Source of the DNA: Cellulomonas fengjieae
GTDB taxonomy: Bacteria; Actinomycetota; Actinomycetes; Actinomycetales; Cellulomonadaceae
Direction: 5' to 3'
Length of the DNA stretch: 64,000 bases
Assembly (NCBI RefSeq): GCF_018388465.1
Contig: NZ_CP074404.1
Span: 496,001-560,000 of the forward strand
Part shown: one piece after another, positions 44,796 to 53,423 of the stretch
Position numbering within the stretch: the first letter of the stretch is position 1
Layout of the letters: each line of letters opens with the position of its first letter
Notes under the pieces: model-generated
What the model saw: the letters and a program-made list of their open reading frames with translations, nothing else
Databases searched by the model: none
Told to the model about the DNA's origin: nothing
Made by a program: the position numbers and the translations under genes

Positions 44796-44825
44796 GTGAC
44801 AATCGCGGGAACCGTCCTGTACGTT
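44796..44825 (+). promoter_or_regulatory. Promoter upstream of the c-di-AMP riboswitch
   Basis: GTGACA (44796-44801), 18 bases and TACGTT (44820-44825) form a plausible vegetative promoter 50 bases before the riboswitch. The 506-base spacer 44555-45060 thus holds repeats, this promoter and the riboswitch, and no gene. Confidence 0.45.
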
Positions 44826-44876
44826 CGACCTGCTTCCCAGGAACCCTCCTCCCAGGAAGCCCTCGAGCGGAACGCC

Positions 44877-45052
44877 TAACCCTGCCGCCGCCGCGAGGTC
44901 CGTACCAACCGCCGGCAGGGGCGGGGGACCCAATTGCGGGCACCGGAAGTTCGGTGTCCTTGGGGTGAAGCCGGAGACCTGATCTCGATCGGGAACACGG
45001 CCGGGTGTTCTCCCACCCGAACCCGACAGCTGACCTCGTAGGCGTCAGGAGA
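44877..45052 (+). promoter_or_regulatory. c-di-AMP riboswitch (ydaO-yuaA type)
   Basis: The leader before the NlpC/P60 gene has the conserved ydaO landmarks in order: CCTAACCCTGCC (from about 44876), GGCAGGGGCGGGGGACCCAA (44916-44935), TCCTTGGGGTGAAGCCG (about 44956-44972), and the 3' block CCCGAACCCGACAGCTGACC then TCGTAGGCGTCAGGAGAGG (ending 45055). In actinomycetes this class turns off wall-hydrolase genes when c-di-AMP is high. The exact ends are approximate. Confidence 0.9.
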
Positions 45053-45060
45053 GGCAACAC

Positions 45061-45846
45061 GTGACCGTGAGCACCACTCGCGCCCGCCACCGCGCGGCGC
45101 GCCGTCCATCGACACCCTTGACCGAGCTGGCTGCGTCCGCCTCGGATCAGATGGGGACCGTTGGGCGTCGTACGGCAGTCGTCGCCGCCTCGTCGGGACT
45201 CCTCGTCTCGATGCTCGGCACCACTGCCTCCGCCGCCCCGAGCGGCGATGTCGGCGCCCTGCCTGCCGTCGACACGGCAGCACTGACCGCCTCCGCGCGA
45301 GCCGTGCTCAACACCGCGCCGGTCGTCACGGCCCCCGTCGAGGCAGCCTGGACGTTCGACGTCCCGGTCGTCACGGCCGAGAAGCCGCCGCCCCCGCCGC
45401 CGGTCAAGGTCAAGCCCGTCGCTGCCTCGCGCAGCGCCGCCCGTGCCGCGACCACCACGAGCACCACGGCCGCAGCGCCGGCCGCGGCCAACTCTGCAGT
45501 GCCGCAGTCGGTCTCCGGCAACGCGGTCCTCGAGATCGCCGCCCGCTACGTGGGCGTCCCGTACGTCTCCGGTGGCGCGTCGCCCGCGGGCATGGACTGC
45601 TCGGGCTTCGTGTCCTACGTCTACGCGCAGCTCGGCATCTCGCTGCCGCGGACGTCGTCTGCGATCAAGGCCGCGGGCACCGTCATCTCGCGGGCCGAAG
45701 CGCAGCCGGGCGACCTCATCTGGAGCCCCGGCCACATCTCGATCTACGCCGGCGGCAACGAGCAGATCGACGCGCCCCGCCCGGGCAAGACGATCCAGTT
45801 CCGCGCCATCTGGCAGAGCTCTCCCCAGTTCATCCGGATCGGCTGA
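45061..45846 (+). CDS. Secreted NlpC/P60 peptidoglycan endopeptidase
   Basis: This 261-residue protein (GTG 45061) has a secretion signal-like N-terminus (about residues 38-60, GRRTAVVAASSGLLVSMLGT), an Ala/Pro/Lys linker, and a C-terminal NlpC/P60 domain (about 155-261): catalytic Cys in GMDCSGFVSYVYAQLGISLP, GDLIWSPGHISIYAGG with catalytic His, and IDAPRPGKTIQF. It cuts peptidoglycan stem peptides outside the cell, probably in growth or resuscitation. Expression is likely set by the c-di-AMP riboswitch directly upstream. A very strong hairpin follows the stop. Confidence 0.93.
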   Translation: MTVSTTRARHRAARRPSTPLTELAASASDQMGTVGRRTAVVAASSGLLVSMLGTTASAAPSGDVGALPAVDTAALTASARAVLNTAPVVTAPVEAAWTFDVPVVTAEKPPPPPPVKVKPVAASRSAARAATTTSTTAAAPAAANSAVPQSVSGNAVLEIAARYVGVPYVSGGASPAGMDCSGFVSYVYAQLGISLPRTSSAIKAAGTVISRAEAQPGDLIWSPGHISIYAGGNEQIDAPRPGKTIQFRAIWQSSPQFIRIG

Positions 45847-45857
45847 CACCAGCCCCC

Positions 45858-45913
45858 CAGACGCCGAAGGCCCCGACGACAACCCCCCTTGTCGTCGGGG
45901 CCTTCGGCGTCTG
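45858..45913. terminator. Perfect 25-bp hairpin terminator
   Basis: An exact 25-bp inverted repeat (45858-45882 with 45889-45913; arm beginning CAGACGCCGAAGGCCCCGAC) encloses a CCCCCC loop 12 bases after the NlpC/P60 stop. It is the strongest hairpin in the window. Confidence 0.92.
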
Positions 45914-46045
45914 CGGTGTCTTCGGCCTGGTCCCGGACGGTGCCGCGGAGCACGCGGCGCGTACTCTTGCCGTGCACCACGTGAGTTGCTTCGCTTCGCC
46001 GGGCCGGCAGCCAGCCGGTCCGACCCCCGAGGTCGGGAGAACGCC

Positions 46046-46621
46046 GTGCTCATGAATGCGTCGAAGCTGTCCACCGAGGCCGTCGGTGGGACGGTGTCCG
46101 AGATCGGCTCCCCCGGGCTGGTCGCGTCCGGAGCACGCACCCTGCTGCTCAACGCCAGCATGGAACCGCTGTGCATCGTCAGCCTGCGGCGTGCCGTGGC
46201 CCTCGTGATGACCGGCAAGGCGACCGTGGTGGAGACCGACGGGCGTCTGCTGCACTCCGAGCACGTGGCGGTGCCACTGCCCGTGGTGCTGTGCCTGACC
46301 CGGTACGTGCACGTCCCCGTGCGGCGACCCGTGCCGCCGACGCGTCGGACGGTCCTGCAGCGGGACGATCACCGCTGCGCCTACTGCGGCGGGGGAGCGG
46401 ACACCGTCGACCACGTCCACCCGCGCTCGCGTGGCGGCCGGCACGAGTGGACGAACGTCGTCGCCGCCTGCGTGCGGTGCAACCACCGCAAGGCCGACCG
46501 CCTGCTGCACGAGCTCGGGTGGGAGCTGCCGTTCGTCCCGCGCGCGCCCCGGTGGTCGGTGGCGTTCGGCACCGCCTCGGTCCGCGCGGAGCCGCTCTGG
46601 TCGCAGTACGTCCGGTCGTGA
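46046..46621 (+). CDS. HNH endonuclease family protein
   Basis: This is a ~190-residue HNH protein of the widespread actinobacterial type. It has TLLLNASMEPLCIVSLRRAV, ALVMTGKATVVETDG and the HNH core: RDDHRCAYCGGGADTVDHV, HPRSRGGRHEWTNVVAACVR, CNHRKADRLL, with two CxxC-type pairs and the His/Asn of the nuclease site. Translation may begin at GTG 46046 or ATG 46052, both after GGTCGGGAG. Unlike DUF222-HNH genes this family is single-copy in most genomes and seems to be a housekeeping or repair nuclease; its substrate is not known. Confidence 0.88.
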   Translation: MLMNASKLSTEAVGGTVSEIGSPGLVASGARTLLLNASMEPLCIVSLRRAVALVMTGKATVVETDGRLLHSEHVAVPLPVVLCLTRYVHVPVRRPVPPTRRTVLQRDDHRCAYCGGGADTVDHVHPRSRGGRHEWTNVVAACVRCNHRKADRLLHELGWELPFVPRAPRWSVAFGTASVRAEPLWSQYVRS

Positions 46622-46744
46622 CGGCCGTTCGTCAACGATGAGCCAACATATGGCAACATTCCGGTAACTCGGGGTCGCAGAGCGTCGCCGAGGGGCACAC
46701 TGGAACGAGCGCACGGCGGGCTCGGTGACGTACGGAGGCTCCGG

Positions 46745-47683
46745 ATGACGCGTGACGATGTGGTCCTCGTCGGAGTGGACGGCTCTGCGGCGAGCCTGCA
46801 CGCGCTGGACTGGTCGGCCGCGCAGGCCCGGGCCCACGGCTGGGGGATCCGGCTCGTCTGCAGCTACTCGCTGCCCTCGTTCACGGCGGCGTCCCTCGAC
46901 GGCGGGTACGCGGCGCTGGACGACACGGCCATCCAGGAGGGCGCCAAGGCGGTCCTGGCGGAGGCGACGCAGCGGGTGTCCTCGAGGGGCGTCCCCGTCA
47001 CCGCCAAGGTGATCACCGGGGACGCCGCGGGCGTGCTGGTGGACCTGTCGCACTCCGTGCGGCTCGCCGTCGTGGGCACGCGGGGTCGCGGCGGGTTCGC
47101 CGACCGGCTGCTGGGCACGGTCTCGTCGGCCCTCCCGGCGCACGCGTACTGCCCGACCGTGGTCGTCCCGTTGCGCGAGGCGGGCAGGACGCTGCCCGAC
47201 GACCTGCCGATCCCGCCGCCGCGACCGGTCAAGCGGATCGTGGTCGGCGTCGACGGCTCCCCGCAGGCCGAGCGCGCCCTGCGGTACGCGATCGGGGAGG
47301 CGAAGGCCTGGGGCGCGGAGCTGACGGCGGTCGCCGGCGTCCCGGTGGGCTCGATGTCCGGGGTCCTGGCGTGGCTGCCGGCGGCCGTCGACCACGAGCA
47401 GGTGCTGCGCGACGTCGAGGAGGGCCTGAACGTCGTGGTCGACCGGGCCCTGGTGGAGCACCCCGACCTGACCGTGCGGCGCATCGCGCTCGACGGCACC
47501 GGCGCGGAGCTGCTCACGGAGTTCTCGGCGGCCACCGACCTGATCGTCGTCGGCTCACGCGGTCGTGGCGGGTTCGCGGGGCTGCTGCTGGGCTCCACCA
47601 GCCAGGCCGTCCTGCACCACTCCGACTGCCCCGTCATGGTCGTCACCAACCGCTGCGCGACCGCGGAGGACCCCGCCGCCTAG
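46745..47683 (+). CDS. Universal stress protein, two Usp domains
   Basis: This 312-residue protein has two tandem Usp domains (about residues 5-145 and 160-305), each with the ATP-binding end motif: GTRGRGGFADRLLGTVSSAL and GSRGRGGFAGLLLGSTSQAV. Domain starts are VLVGVDGSAASLHALDW and IVVGVDGSPQAERALRYA. Two-domain Usp proteins in actinomycetes are often induced by hypoxia or stationary phase. The gene is convergent with lrp; no clear DosR-type box was seen upstream. Confidence 0.94.
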   Translation: MTRDDVVLVGVDGSAASLHALDWSAAQARAHGWGIRLVCSYSLPSFTAASLDGGYAALDDTAIQEGAKAVLAEATQRVSSRGVPVTAKVITGDAAGVLVDLSHSVRLAVVGTRGRGGFADRLLGTVSSALPAHAYCPTVVVPLREAGRTLPDDLPIPPPRPVKRIVVGVDGSPQAERALRYAIGEAKAWGAELTAVAGVPVGSMSGVLAWLPAAVDHEQVLRDVEEGLNVVVDRALVEHPDLTVRRIALDGTGAELLTEFSAATDLIVVGSRGRGGFAGLLLGSTSQAVLHHSDCPVMVVTNRCATAEDPAA

Positions 47684-47715
47684 GACCGCCGCCGAGGACC
47701 TCGGGGGCGCGTCGC

Positions 47716-48189
47716 TCAGGGTTCCGGTGCCGGCGGCAGGTCCGGCCGACGGACCAGGGCCGAGAGCACGACGGTCGAGCGTGTGCGCGCCACGAACGGC
47801 TCCGCTGCCAGCCGCTCGACCACCCGTTCCAGGTGGCGCATGTCCCGCGCGCGGACCTGGACCATCAGGTCGACGTCGCCCGTCACCGTGCTCGCGGCGA
47901 CGACCTCCGGGTAGTGCTCCACGGCCGCGCGCATCGTCGCCGGGCTCGTGGACCCGTTGCAGAACAGCTCGACGAACGCCTCGGTCTGCCAGCCCATCGC
48001 CGCGGGGTCCAGCCGGACCGTGAAGCCACGGATGACCCCCCGTTCGCGCAGCCGGTCCACCCGGCGCTTGACCGCCGGCGCCGACAGCGACACCTGCTCG
48101 CCCACCTGCGCGAACGTGGCACGGGCGTCGAGAGCGAGCACGCGCAGGATCGCGGTGTCGAGGGCGTCGAGGCCCGAGGCGTCGGTCAT
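47716..48189 (-). CDS. Lrp/AsnC family transcriptional regulator
   Basis: The 157-residue product has the AsnC-type helix-turn-helix (residues 5-60, LDALDTAILRVLALDARATF, VSLSAPAVKRRVDRLRERGV) and the RAM ligand domain (GDVDLMVQVRARDMRHLERV, VARTRSTVVLSALV). The start chosen is ATG 48189; the frame extends further upstream only as low-complexity sequence. In many actinomycetes a similar gene lies next to rocD and the DDAH-like gene, which are 1.6 kb away here, so control of arginine/ornithine breakdown is likely (inference). Confidence 0.92.
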   Translation of the reverse strand: MTDASGLDALDTAILRVLALDARATFAQVGEQVSLSAPAVKRRVDRLRERGVIRGFTVRLDPAAMGWQTEAFVELFCNGSTSPATMRAAVEHYPEVVAASTVTGDVDLMVQVRARDMRHLERVVERLAAEPFVARTRSTVVLSALVRRPDLPPAPEP

Positions 48190-48385
48190 GGCCCCATCAT
48201 CGCCGAGTCTCGCGCGGGTGCGGTCGGCTGGTGTGCCCGCGCGATGGGTGCCACTGTGGCTCACATTGCCCCGAAAGGGTGAACACCAAATGCGGCATCT
48301 GCGCTCAAGGCGGTCGCGCGACGTGCCGAGAACACAGAAGTTCTCGCGATGACGTGCATCGGGGGGCTTCCGCGAGGGGGGCGAC

Positions 48386-49624
48386 ATGGTCAAGGACACC
48401 AAGAAGCGTCTGGATGCAGTGCCGAGCCAGCGGCCGTCGGTGATCAGCGCGCCGACGCCGGTCATCGCCGAGCCGACGCCGGCACCGCTGCTCACCGGTC
48501 CCGCCGCACCGGCCGAGGCGCCGGTGATCCGCGACGTCCCGTCGCCGCGCCCCGCGTCCTCCCCGCTCGTCGAGACGCAGCCCGCTCCCGCGACGCCCCG
48601 CCCGACGCTCCGCCCGACGCCCGTCCGTCGGGCCGTCTGGGTCGGCATCGCCGCCGGGGTCGCGCTGGCCGTCGCGGTCGGTGGGGGTCTGTACGCGGCC
48701 GACAAGCGCGCCCTGGCCACGCAGGCCGAGGCCCTCGAGGCCGGCCTGCGCGTGGACCGGTCCGTCCTCGCCGCGACGCGTGACGTCGCCGTGCAGCGGG
48801 GCACCGACGCGGTGCTCGCCCACGCCACCTACCAGGGCAGCCGTACCGCGGCGGCCACGGCGGCGCAGGCCACCGTCGACCACGCGAACGCGACCCTTGC
48901 CGCCGTGCCCAACGCGGGCGACGGACCCCGGACCGCCCTCGCCACGGCGAGCGGCTCGGTCGGTGCCGCGCTGACCGCCCCCGGAGTCAGCCTGCTGTCC
49001 CTGCGCTCGCTCGTCGCGGGAGTCGCCGCGCCCGAGCAGGCGGCGGTGGATGCGCAGGGCGCCTGGCAGGCCGCCGAGAACGCCCGGATCGCCGCCGAGC
49101 AGGCAGCGGCTGCGGCAGCGGCGCAGGCGGCGGCCGCGGCTCGCTCCGCCCGCTCGACCGTCAAGGCCCCGGGCCGGGCGACGACGCGCTCGACGGCCCC
49201 CAGGTCGTCCGGCGGGCAGTCCTCCGCCGGGCAGGCGGCGCCCGCGCCGACGGGTGGGGTGCCCGCGGGGGGCAAGGTCTGCAACGGGTCGGGCGGCTCC
49301 GGTGCCGGTGAGTCGAGCGTCTCCGCGATCGGCTCCGCCATCAACGCCTACCGCGCCTCGCTCGGGCTCTCGGAGCTGTCGGTGTCCCGCAGCGGCAGCC
49401 TGGTCTCGCACGCGGTGAACATGGCGAACACCGGCGGCATCTGGCACTCCGGCGGAGACAACATCGTGGCCTGCGTCAGCAACGGCTCGGCGTCCGGGAT
49501 GGTCTCGGCCTGGTCGAGGTCGGCCGGCCACGACGCGCAGATGCGCCGCACCGACGTCTCCAGCATGTCCGTCGGCGGCGCCGGCCTGAACGGCTGGCTG
49601 TTCGGCGCAGTCCGCTTCAGCTGA
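48386..49624 (+). CDS. Membrane-anchored CAP-like domain protein
   Basis: This 412-residue protein has a long Pro/Thr-rich cytoplasmic leader, one membrane helix (about residues 75-98, VWVGIAAGVALAVAVGGGLY), a ~150-residue Ala-rich coiled region (KRALATQAEALEAGLRVDRS and AENARIAAEQAAAAAAAQAA), a Ser/Pro linker, and a C-terminal CAP-like domain (about 315-412): AINAYRASLGLSELSVSRSG, HAVNMANTGGIWHSGGDNIV, MVSAWSRSAGHDAQMRR. The coiled region may span the cell wall. No ligand or activity can be assigned. Transcribed away from lrp. Confidence 0.82.
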   Translation: MVKDTKKRLDAVPSQRPSVISAPTPVIAEPTPAPLLTGPAAPAEAPVIRDVPSPRPASSPLVETQPAPATPRPTLRPTPVRRAVWVGIAAGVALAVAVGGGLYAADKRALATQAEALEAGLRVDRSVLAATRDVAVQRGTDAVLAHATYQGSRTAAATAAQATVDHANATLAAVPNAGDGPRTALATASGSVGAALTAPGVSLLSLRSLVAGVAAPEQAAVDAQGAWQAAENARIAAEQAAAAAAAQAAAAARSARSTVKAPGRATTRSTAPRSSGGQSSAGQAAPAPTGGVPAGGKVCNGSGGSGAGESSVSAIGSAINAYRASLGLSELSVSRSGSLVSHAVNMANTGGIWHSGGDNIVACVSNGSASGMVSAWSRSAGHDAQMRRTDVSSMSVGGAGLNGWLFGAVRFS

Positions 49625-49647
49625 CCCGCAACCACCCCGCACCAACC

Positions 49648-49757
49648 GCAACGTCCGAGCAGATGGGGCCTCTGGCCTCCATCTCCTCGGACGTTGCGCT
49701 GCCACAGACGCGGACGTCCGAGCGGAGGGGGCCTCTGGCCTCCATCTCCTCGGACGT
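49648..49757. repeat. Two tandem hairpin repeats
   Basis: Two near-identical units (49648-49697 and 49714-49757) each have an outer inverted repeat (ACGTCCGAG ... CTCGGACGT) and an inner one (GGCC-tct-GGCC), and share GGGGCCTCTGGCCTCCATCT. They lie between the convergent CAP-like and rocD genes, so a duplicated bidirectional terminator is the simplest reading. Confidence 0.8.
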
Positions 49758-49762
49758 TGGCG

Positions 49763-50968
49763 TCAGCGGAGGGCGGTGGTGAGGCGGTCGGTCGCCAGGT
49801 CCAGGTCCTGCGGCGTGATCGTGAGCGGGGGAGCCAGGCGGATGGTGCTGCCGTGGGTGTCCTTCGCCAGCACGCCGCGGGCCAGGAGGCGCTCGCAGAG
49901 CTGGCGGCCGGTGCCGCGGCCCTCGGCCACGTCCAGCCCGGCCCACAGACCCACGCGTCGCGACGAGGCGAGCAGCCCCTCGGCGACGAGCGCGTCCAGG
50001 CGTTCGCCCCAGTGCCGGCCGAGCGTCGTGGCACGGGCCTGGAGCTCACCGGTCTCCAGCAGCGCGACGACCGCGAGGCCGACCGCGCACGCCAGCGGGT
50101 TGCCGCCGAACGTCGACCCGTGCGTGCCGGCGGTCAGCACGCCGAGCACGTCCGCGCGTCCGACGACGGCCGAGACCGGCATGATCCCGCCGCCCAGTGC
50201 CTTGCCCAGGGTCACCAGGTCGGGCCGGACCCCCCACAGCTCGGACGCGAGCGTGGTGCCCGTGCGGCCGAGCCCGGACTGGATCTCGTCGGCGACCAGC
50301 AGCACGTCCTGGTCCGTGCACAGGGCGCGCAGCCCGGGCAGGTAGTCGTGCGGCGGGACGACGACGCCCTGTTCACCCTGGATGGGCTCCACCAGGACGG
50401 CCACGGTGGTCTCGTCGATGGCGTCGCGCACGGCGTCGACCGAGCCGAACGGCACCACCCGGAACCCGGGGGTGTACGGCCCGAAGCCGCCGCGTGCGTC
50501 GGGGTCGGTGGAGAACGACACGATCGTCGTCGTGCGGCCGTGGAAGTTGCCGTCGGCCACGACGATCGTCGCGCGGTCGGCGGGCACGCCCTTGACGTCG
50601 TACCCCCACTTGCGGGCGGCCTTGATCGCCGTCTCGACCGCCTCCGCGCCGGTGTTCATCGGCAGCACCATCGGCGGGCCCGCCACCAGCGGCCCGACCA
50701 GCGCGGCCAGCCGCGCGGCGAACGGTTCCAGCAGCTCGTGGTCGAACGCGCGGGACGTGAGGGTCAGCCGGTCGAGCTGCGCGTGCGCCGCCGCCACGAG
50801 CGCCGGGTGCCGGTGCCCGAAGTTCAGCGCCGAGTACCCCGACAGCAGGTCGAGGTAGCGCCGACCCTCGTCGTCGGTCACCCACGACCCGAGCCCGTCG
50901 ACCAGCGTGACGGGCAGCGGGTGGTAGTTCGGCGCCAGCACCGACCCCGCGGCGTCCACGGCGGTCAT
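49763..50968 (-). CDS. rocD: Ornithine aminotransferase
   Basis: RocD transfers the delta-amino group of ornithine to 2-oxoglutarate, giving glutamate semialdehyde. The 401-residue product (ATG 50968) is a class-III PLP aminotransferase: NYHPLPVTLVDGLGSWVTDD, LDLLSGYSALNFGHRHPALV, MNTGAEAVETAIKAARKWGY, NFHGRTTTIVSFSTD, EPIQGEQGVVVPPHDYLPGL, DEIQSGLGRTG and the PLP-lysine in LVTLGKALGGGIMPVSAV. These blocks are specific for OAT within the class. It lies 1 base after the DDAH-like gene in one operon. Confidence 0.94.
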   Translation of the reverse strand: MTAVDAAGSVLAPNYHPLPVTLVDGLGSWVTDDEGRRYLDLLSGYSALNFGHRHPALVAAAHAQLDRLTLTSRAFDHELLEPFAARLAALVGPLVAGPPMVLPMNTGAEAVETAIKAARKWGYDVKGVPADRATIVVADGNFHGRTTTIVSFSTDPDARGGFGPYTPGFRVVPFGSVDAVRDAIDETTVAVLVEPIQGEQGVVVPPHDYLPGLRALCTDQDVLLVADEIQSGLGRTGTTLASELWGVRPDLVTLGKALGGGIMPVSAVVGRADVLGVLTAGTHGSTFGGNPLACAVGLAVVALLETGELQARATTLGRHWGERLDALVAEGLLASSRRVGLWAGLDVAEGRGTGRQLCERLLARGVLAKDTHGSTIRLAPPLTITPQDLDLATDRLTTALR

Positions 50969-50969
50969 G

Positions 50970-51815
50970 TCAGCTGCTCGGGCCTGAGGCGGGCCGGATC
51001 TCGAGCGTGCAGCACTTGGCGCCGCCACCGCCCTTGAGCAGCTCGCTGGTGTCCACGGGGATGGGGTTGTAGCCGCGCTCGGCGATCGCCGCGGCGAGGT
51101 CGACCGCGCCGGGGGCGACGACGACGTTCAGCCCGTCGGAGACGGCGTTCAGTCCCAGCGCGGCGGCGTCGCGCTCGGTCGCCTCGATCGCATCGGGGAA
51201 GAGCTGGCGCAGCACCGCACGCGATCCGGCCGAGAACGCCGGCGGGTAGTACGCGATCTGCGGGTCGGCGGGCTCGCTCGACAGCACGGCCAGCGCGGTG
51301 TCCAGGTGGTAGTAGTGCGGGTCGACCAGCTCGAGGCTGATCACGGGTCGGCCCACCAGCTCCTGCAGCTCGGCGTGCGCGGCGCGGTCGGTGCGGAAGC
51401 CGGTGCCGGCCAGCACCAGGTTCCCGACGGCCAGCAGGTCGCCCTCGCCCTCGTTGGTCTGCGCGGCGGTGTGCGTGACGTAGCCGCGGTCGGCGAACCA
51501 CTTCTGGTACGCGGGGCCCTCGGCGCCGCGCTCGGGGTAGCGGAACCGGGCGGAGTAGACGATGCCGTCCAGGACGGTCGCGCCGTTGGCGGCGTAGACC
51601 ATGTCCGGCAGGGCGGGGATCGGGTCGATGGTCTCGACGGTGTGGCCCAGGTCGAGGTACACGTCGCGCAGGGTGCGCCACTGGCGGACGGCCAGGTCCG
51701 CGTCGGTGTGCCGCGTCTTGTCCATCCACGGGTTGATCTCGTAGGACACCGTGTAGTGCACGGGCTCGCACATCAGGTAGCGGCGATCGGTACGTCCGGG
51801 GGCGGTCGTGGGCAT
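50970..51815 (-). CDS. DDAH/arginine deiminase-like amidinohydrolase
   Basis: This 281-residue guanidino-group-modifying enzyme resembles dimethylarginine dimethylaminohydrolase. Visible sites are the substrate-binding NPWMDKTRHTD, NEGEGDLL, the catalytic His region LVDPHYYHLDTALAVL and the catalytic Cys near the C-terminus in LLKGGGGAKCCTLEIR. Together with rocD it would feed arginine-type substrates to ornithine or citrulline and glutamate, but whether the substrate is methylarginine, arginine or another compound cannot be read from sequence. ATG 51815 is used; ATG at the MCEPVHYTVSYEI residue is a possible alternative. Confidence 0.85.
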   Translation of the reverse strand: MPTTAPGRTDRRYLMCEPVHYTVSYEINPWMDKTRHTDADLAVRQWRTLRDVYLDLGHTVETIDPIPALPDMVYAANGATVLDGIVYSARFRYPERGAEGPAYQKWFADRGYVTHTAAQTNEGEGDLLAVGNLVLAGTGFRTDRAAHAELQELVGRPVISLELVDPHYYHLDTALAVLSSEPADPQIAYYPPAFSAGSRAVLRQLFPDAIEATERDAAALGLNAVSDGLNVVVAPGAVDLAAAIAERGYNPIPVDTSELLKGGGGAKCCTLEIRPASGPSS

Positions 51816-51920
51816 GAGGGCTCCTCGTGGCGTGTCGTTCCTCCGAGCCTACGAGCCGGTACCGGTCACATCGTGCATCTCGGATTGCGGGCCAGGGCGC
51901 GATCCGTTGCGCACTGTCCG

Positions 51921-52397
51921 CTACCCGTGGCGATGTGTTGCGCGAGCCTCGTTTTGTGCGCGCATCAGCGCATACCGCGTCATGGCGCCGAGGAACGGCC
52001 GCAGCACCGCCCCGGTGAGGCGTCGCGGCAGCGGCCCGGCGAGGTAGACGTCCTCGGTCCACAGGACCCGGCTGGACGACGGCCCCGCCGGCACGACGAC
52101 GATGCTCGCCGTGCCCCTCAGCACGCGGCCCACCTTGGTGAACGCCGCGACGCCCGGCTCGGTGCCCACCGGGGGGTCGAAGCGGTCGATCGTCATGACG
52201 TCCTTGAGGCCCGGAGCGCCCCGGCGGGCGAGCAGACCCGAGACGGCCGTCACCCTGCCGCCGTCCACGCTGATCCGGGTCAGCGGGATCCAGCGCTCGT
52301 GATTGCGCAGGTCCGCGACCAGAGTCCAGGCCGTCGGCGCATCGACGGGGAAAGCCCGGACCACGGCGTCGATGGGCAGACTCGTCACGCAGCCCAT
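51921..52397 (-). CDS. SRPBCC family protein
   Basis: This 158-residue protein has the START-like/SRPBCC pattern: FPVDAPTAWTLVADLRNHER, WIPLTRISVDGGRVTAVSG, VMTIDRFDPP, SRVLWTEDVYLAGPLPRRLT and a C-terminal helix (LRPFLGAMTRYALMRAQNEA). These helix-grip proteins bind hydrophobic ligands; no specific role can be given. It is divergent from the aldo/keto reductase gene, with only 26 bases between the starts. Confidence 0.8.
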   Translation of the reverse strand: MGCVTSLPIDAVVRAFPVDAPTAWTLVADLRNHERWIPLTRISVDGGRVTAVSGLLARRGAPGLKDVMTIDRFDPPVGTEPGVAAFTKVGRVLRGTASIVVVPAGPSSSRVLWTEDVYLAGPLPRRLTGAVLRPFLGAMTRYALMRAQNEARATHRHG

Positions 52398-52423
52398 CGT
52401 CCGCGCGGGTAGCCTCGCTGTCC

Positions 52424-53413
52424 ATGGAGAGCAGGCAGCTGGGTCGTACGGGTCGGTCGGTCGGAGTCGTCGGGCTGGGGTGCTGGCAGCTCGGGGGCGA
52501 CTGGGGCTCGGTGTCCGACGAGACCGCGCTGGAGGTGCTCGGCGCCGCGGTCGACTCCGGCGTCACGTTCCTGGACACCGCCGACGTCTACGGCGACGGC
52601 CGCTCCGAGAAGCTCATCGGCTCGTTCCTGGCCGCGCGCGGGCCGAACCACGGCCTGACGGTCGCGACGAAGATGGGCCGCCGCGCCGACCCGCACGACG
52701 CCGACGCCTACACGCTGTCGTGGTTCCGCGCATGGACCGACCGGTCGCGCGAGAACCTCGGCGTCGACACCCTCGACCTGGTCCAGCTGCACTGCCCGCC
52801 GGCCGAGGTCCTCACCCGCGAGTCCACCTACGACGCCCTCGACGTGCTCGTCGACGAGGGCCGGGTCGCCGCGTACGGGGTGTCCGTCGAGACCGTCGAC
52901 GAGGCCCTCGAAGCCATCGTCCGGCCGAACGTGGCCACCGTGCAGATCATCCTCAACGTGTTCCGCCGCAAGCCGCTCGAGCAGGTGCTGCCGCTGGCCG
53001 TGGAGCAGGGCGTCGGCATCATCGCGCGCGTGCCGCTGGCGTCGGGCCTGCTGTCCGGCAAGTACGACGAGCACACCCAGTTCGCCGCCGACGACCACCG
53101 CAGCTTCAACCGCGGCGGCGAGGCGTTCGACGTGGGGGAGACGTTCGCGGGGGTGCCGTTCGAGGTCGGGGTGGCGGCCGCGCGCGAGGTCGCCGCGCTC
53201 ACGCCCGTCGGGTACACGACAGCCCAGCTCGCGCTGCGCTGGGTCATCGACCAGCCCGGGGTGTCCGTGGTCATCCCCGGTGCGCGCTCGGCCGCGCAGG
53301 CCGTCGCGAACGCCGAGGCCGCGTCCCTGCCCCGGATCGACGAGGAGACCCTCGACGGGCTCCGCGGCGTCTACGACGGGCGCATCCGCCAGCACGTGCA
53401 CGCGCGCTGGTAG
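52424..53413 (+). CDS. Aldo/keto reductase
   Basis: This 329-residue (beta/alpha)8 NADPH-dependent oxidoreductase has the catalytic set visible: Asp and Tyr in FLDTADVYGDGRSEKLIG, Lys in TVATKMGRRADP and His in LVQLHCPP. Late motifs LALRWVIDQPGVSVVIPGAR bind the cofactor phosphate. Substrate unknown. The start is ATG 52424, sharing a very short divergent promoter region with the SRPBCC gene. Confidence 0.93.
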   Translation: MESRQLGRTGRSVGVVGLGCWQLGGDWGSVSDETALEVLGAAVDSGVTFLDTADVYGDGRSEKLIGSFLAARGPNHGLTVATKMGRRADPHDADAYTLSWFRAWTDRSRENLGVDTLDLVQLHCPPAEVLTRESTYDALDVLVDEGRVAAYGVSVETVDEALEAIVRPNVATVQIILNVFRRKPLEQVLPLAVEQGVGIIARVPLASGLLSGKYDEHTQFAADDHRSFNRGGEAFDVGETFAGVPFEVGVAAAREVAALTPVGYTTAQLALRWVIDQPGVSVVIPGARSAAQAVANAEAASLPRIDEETLDGLRGVYDGRIRQHVHARW

Positions 53414-53423
53414 GACCGCCGCC

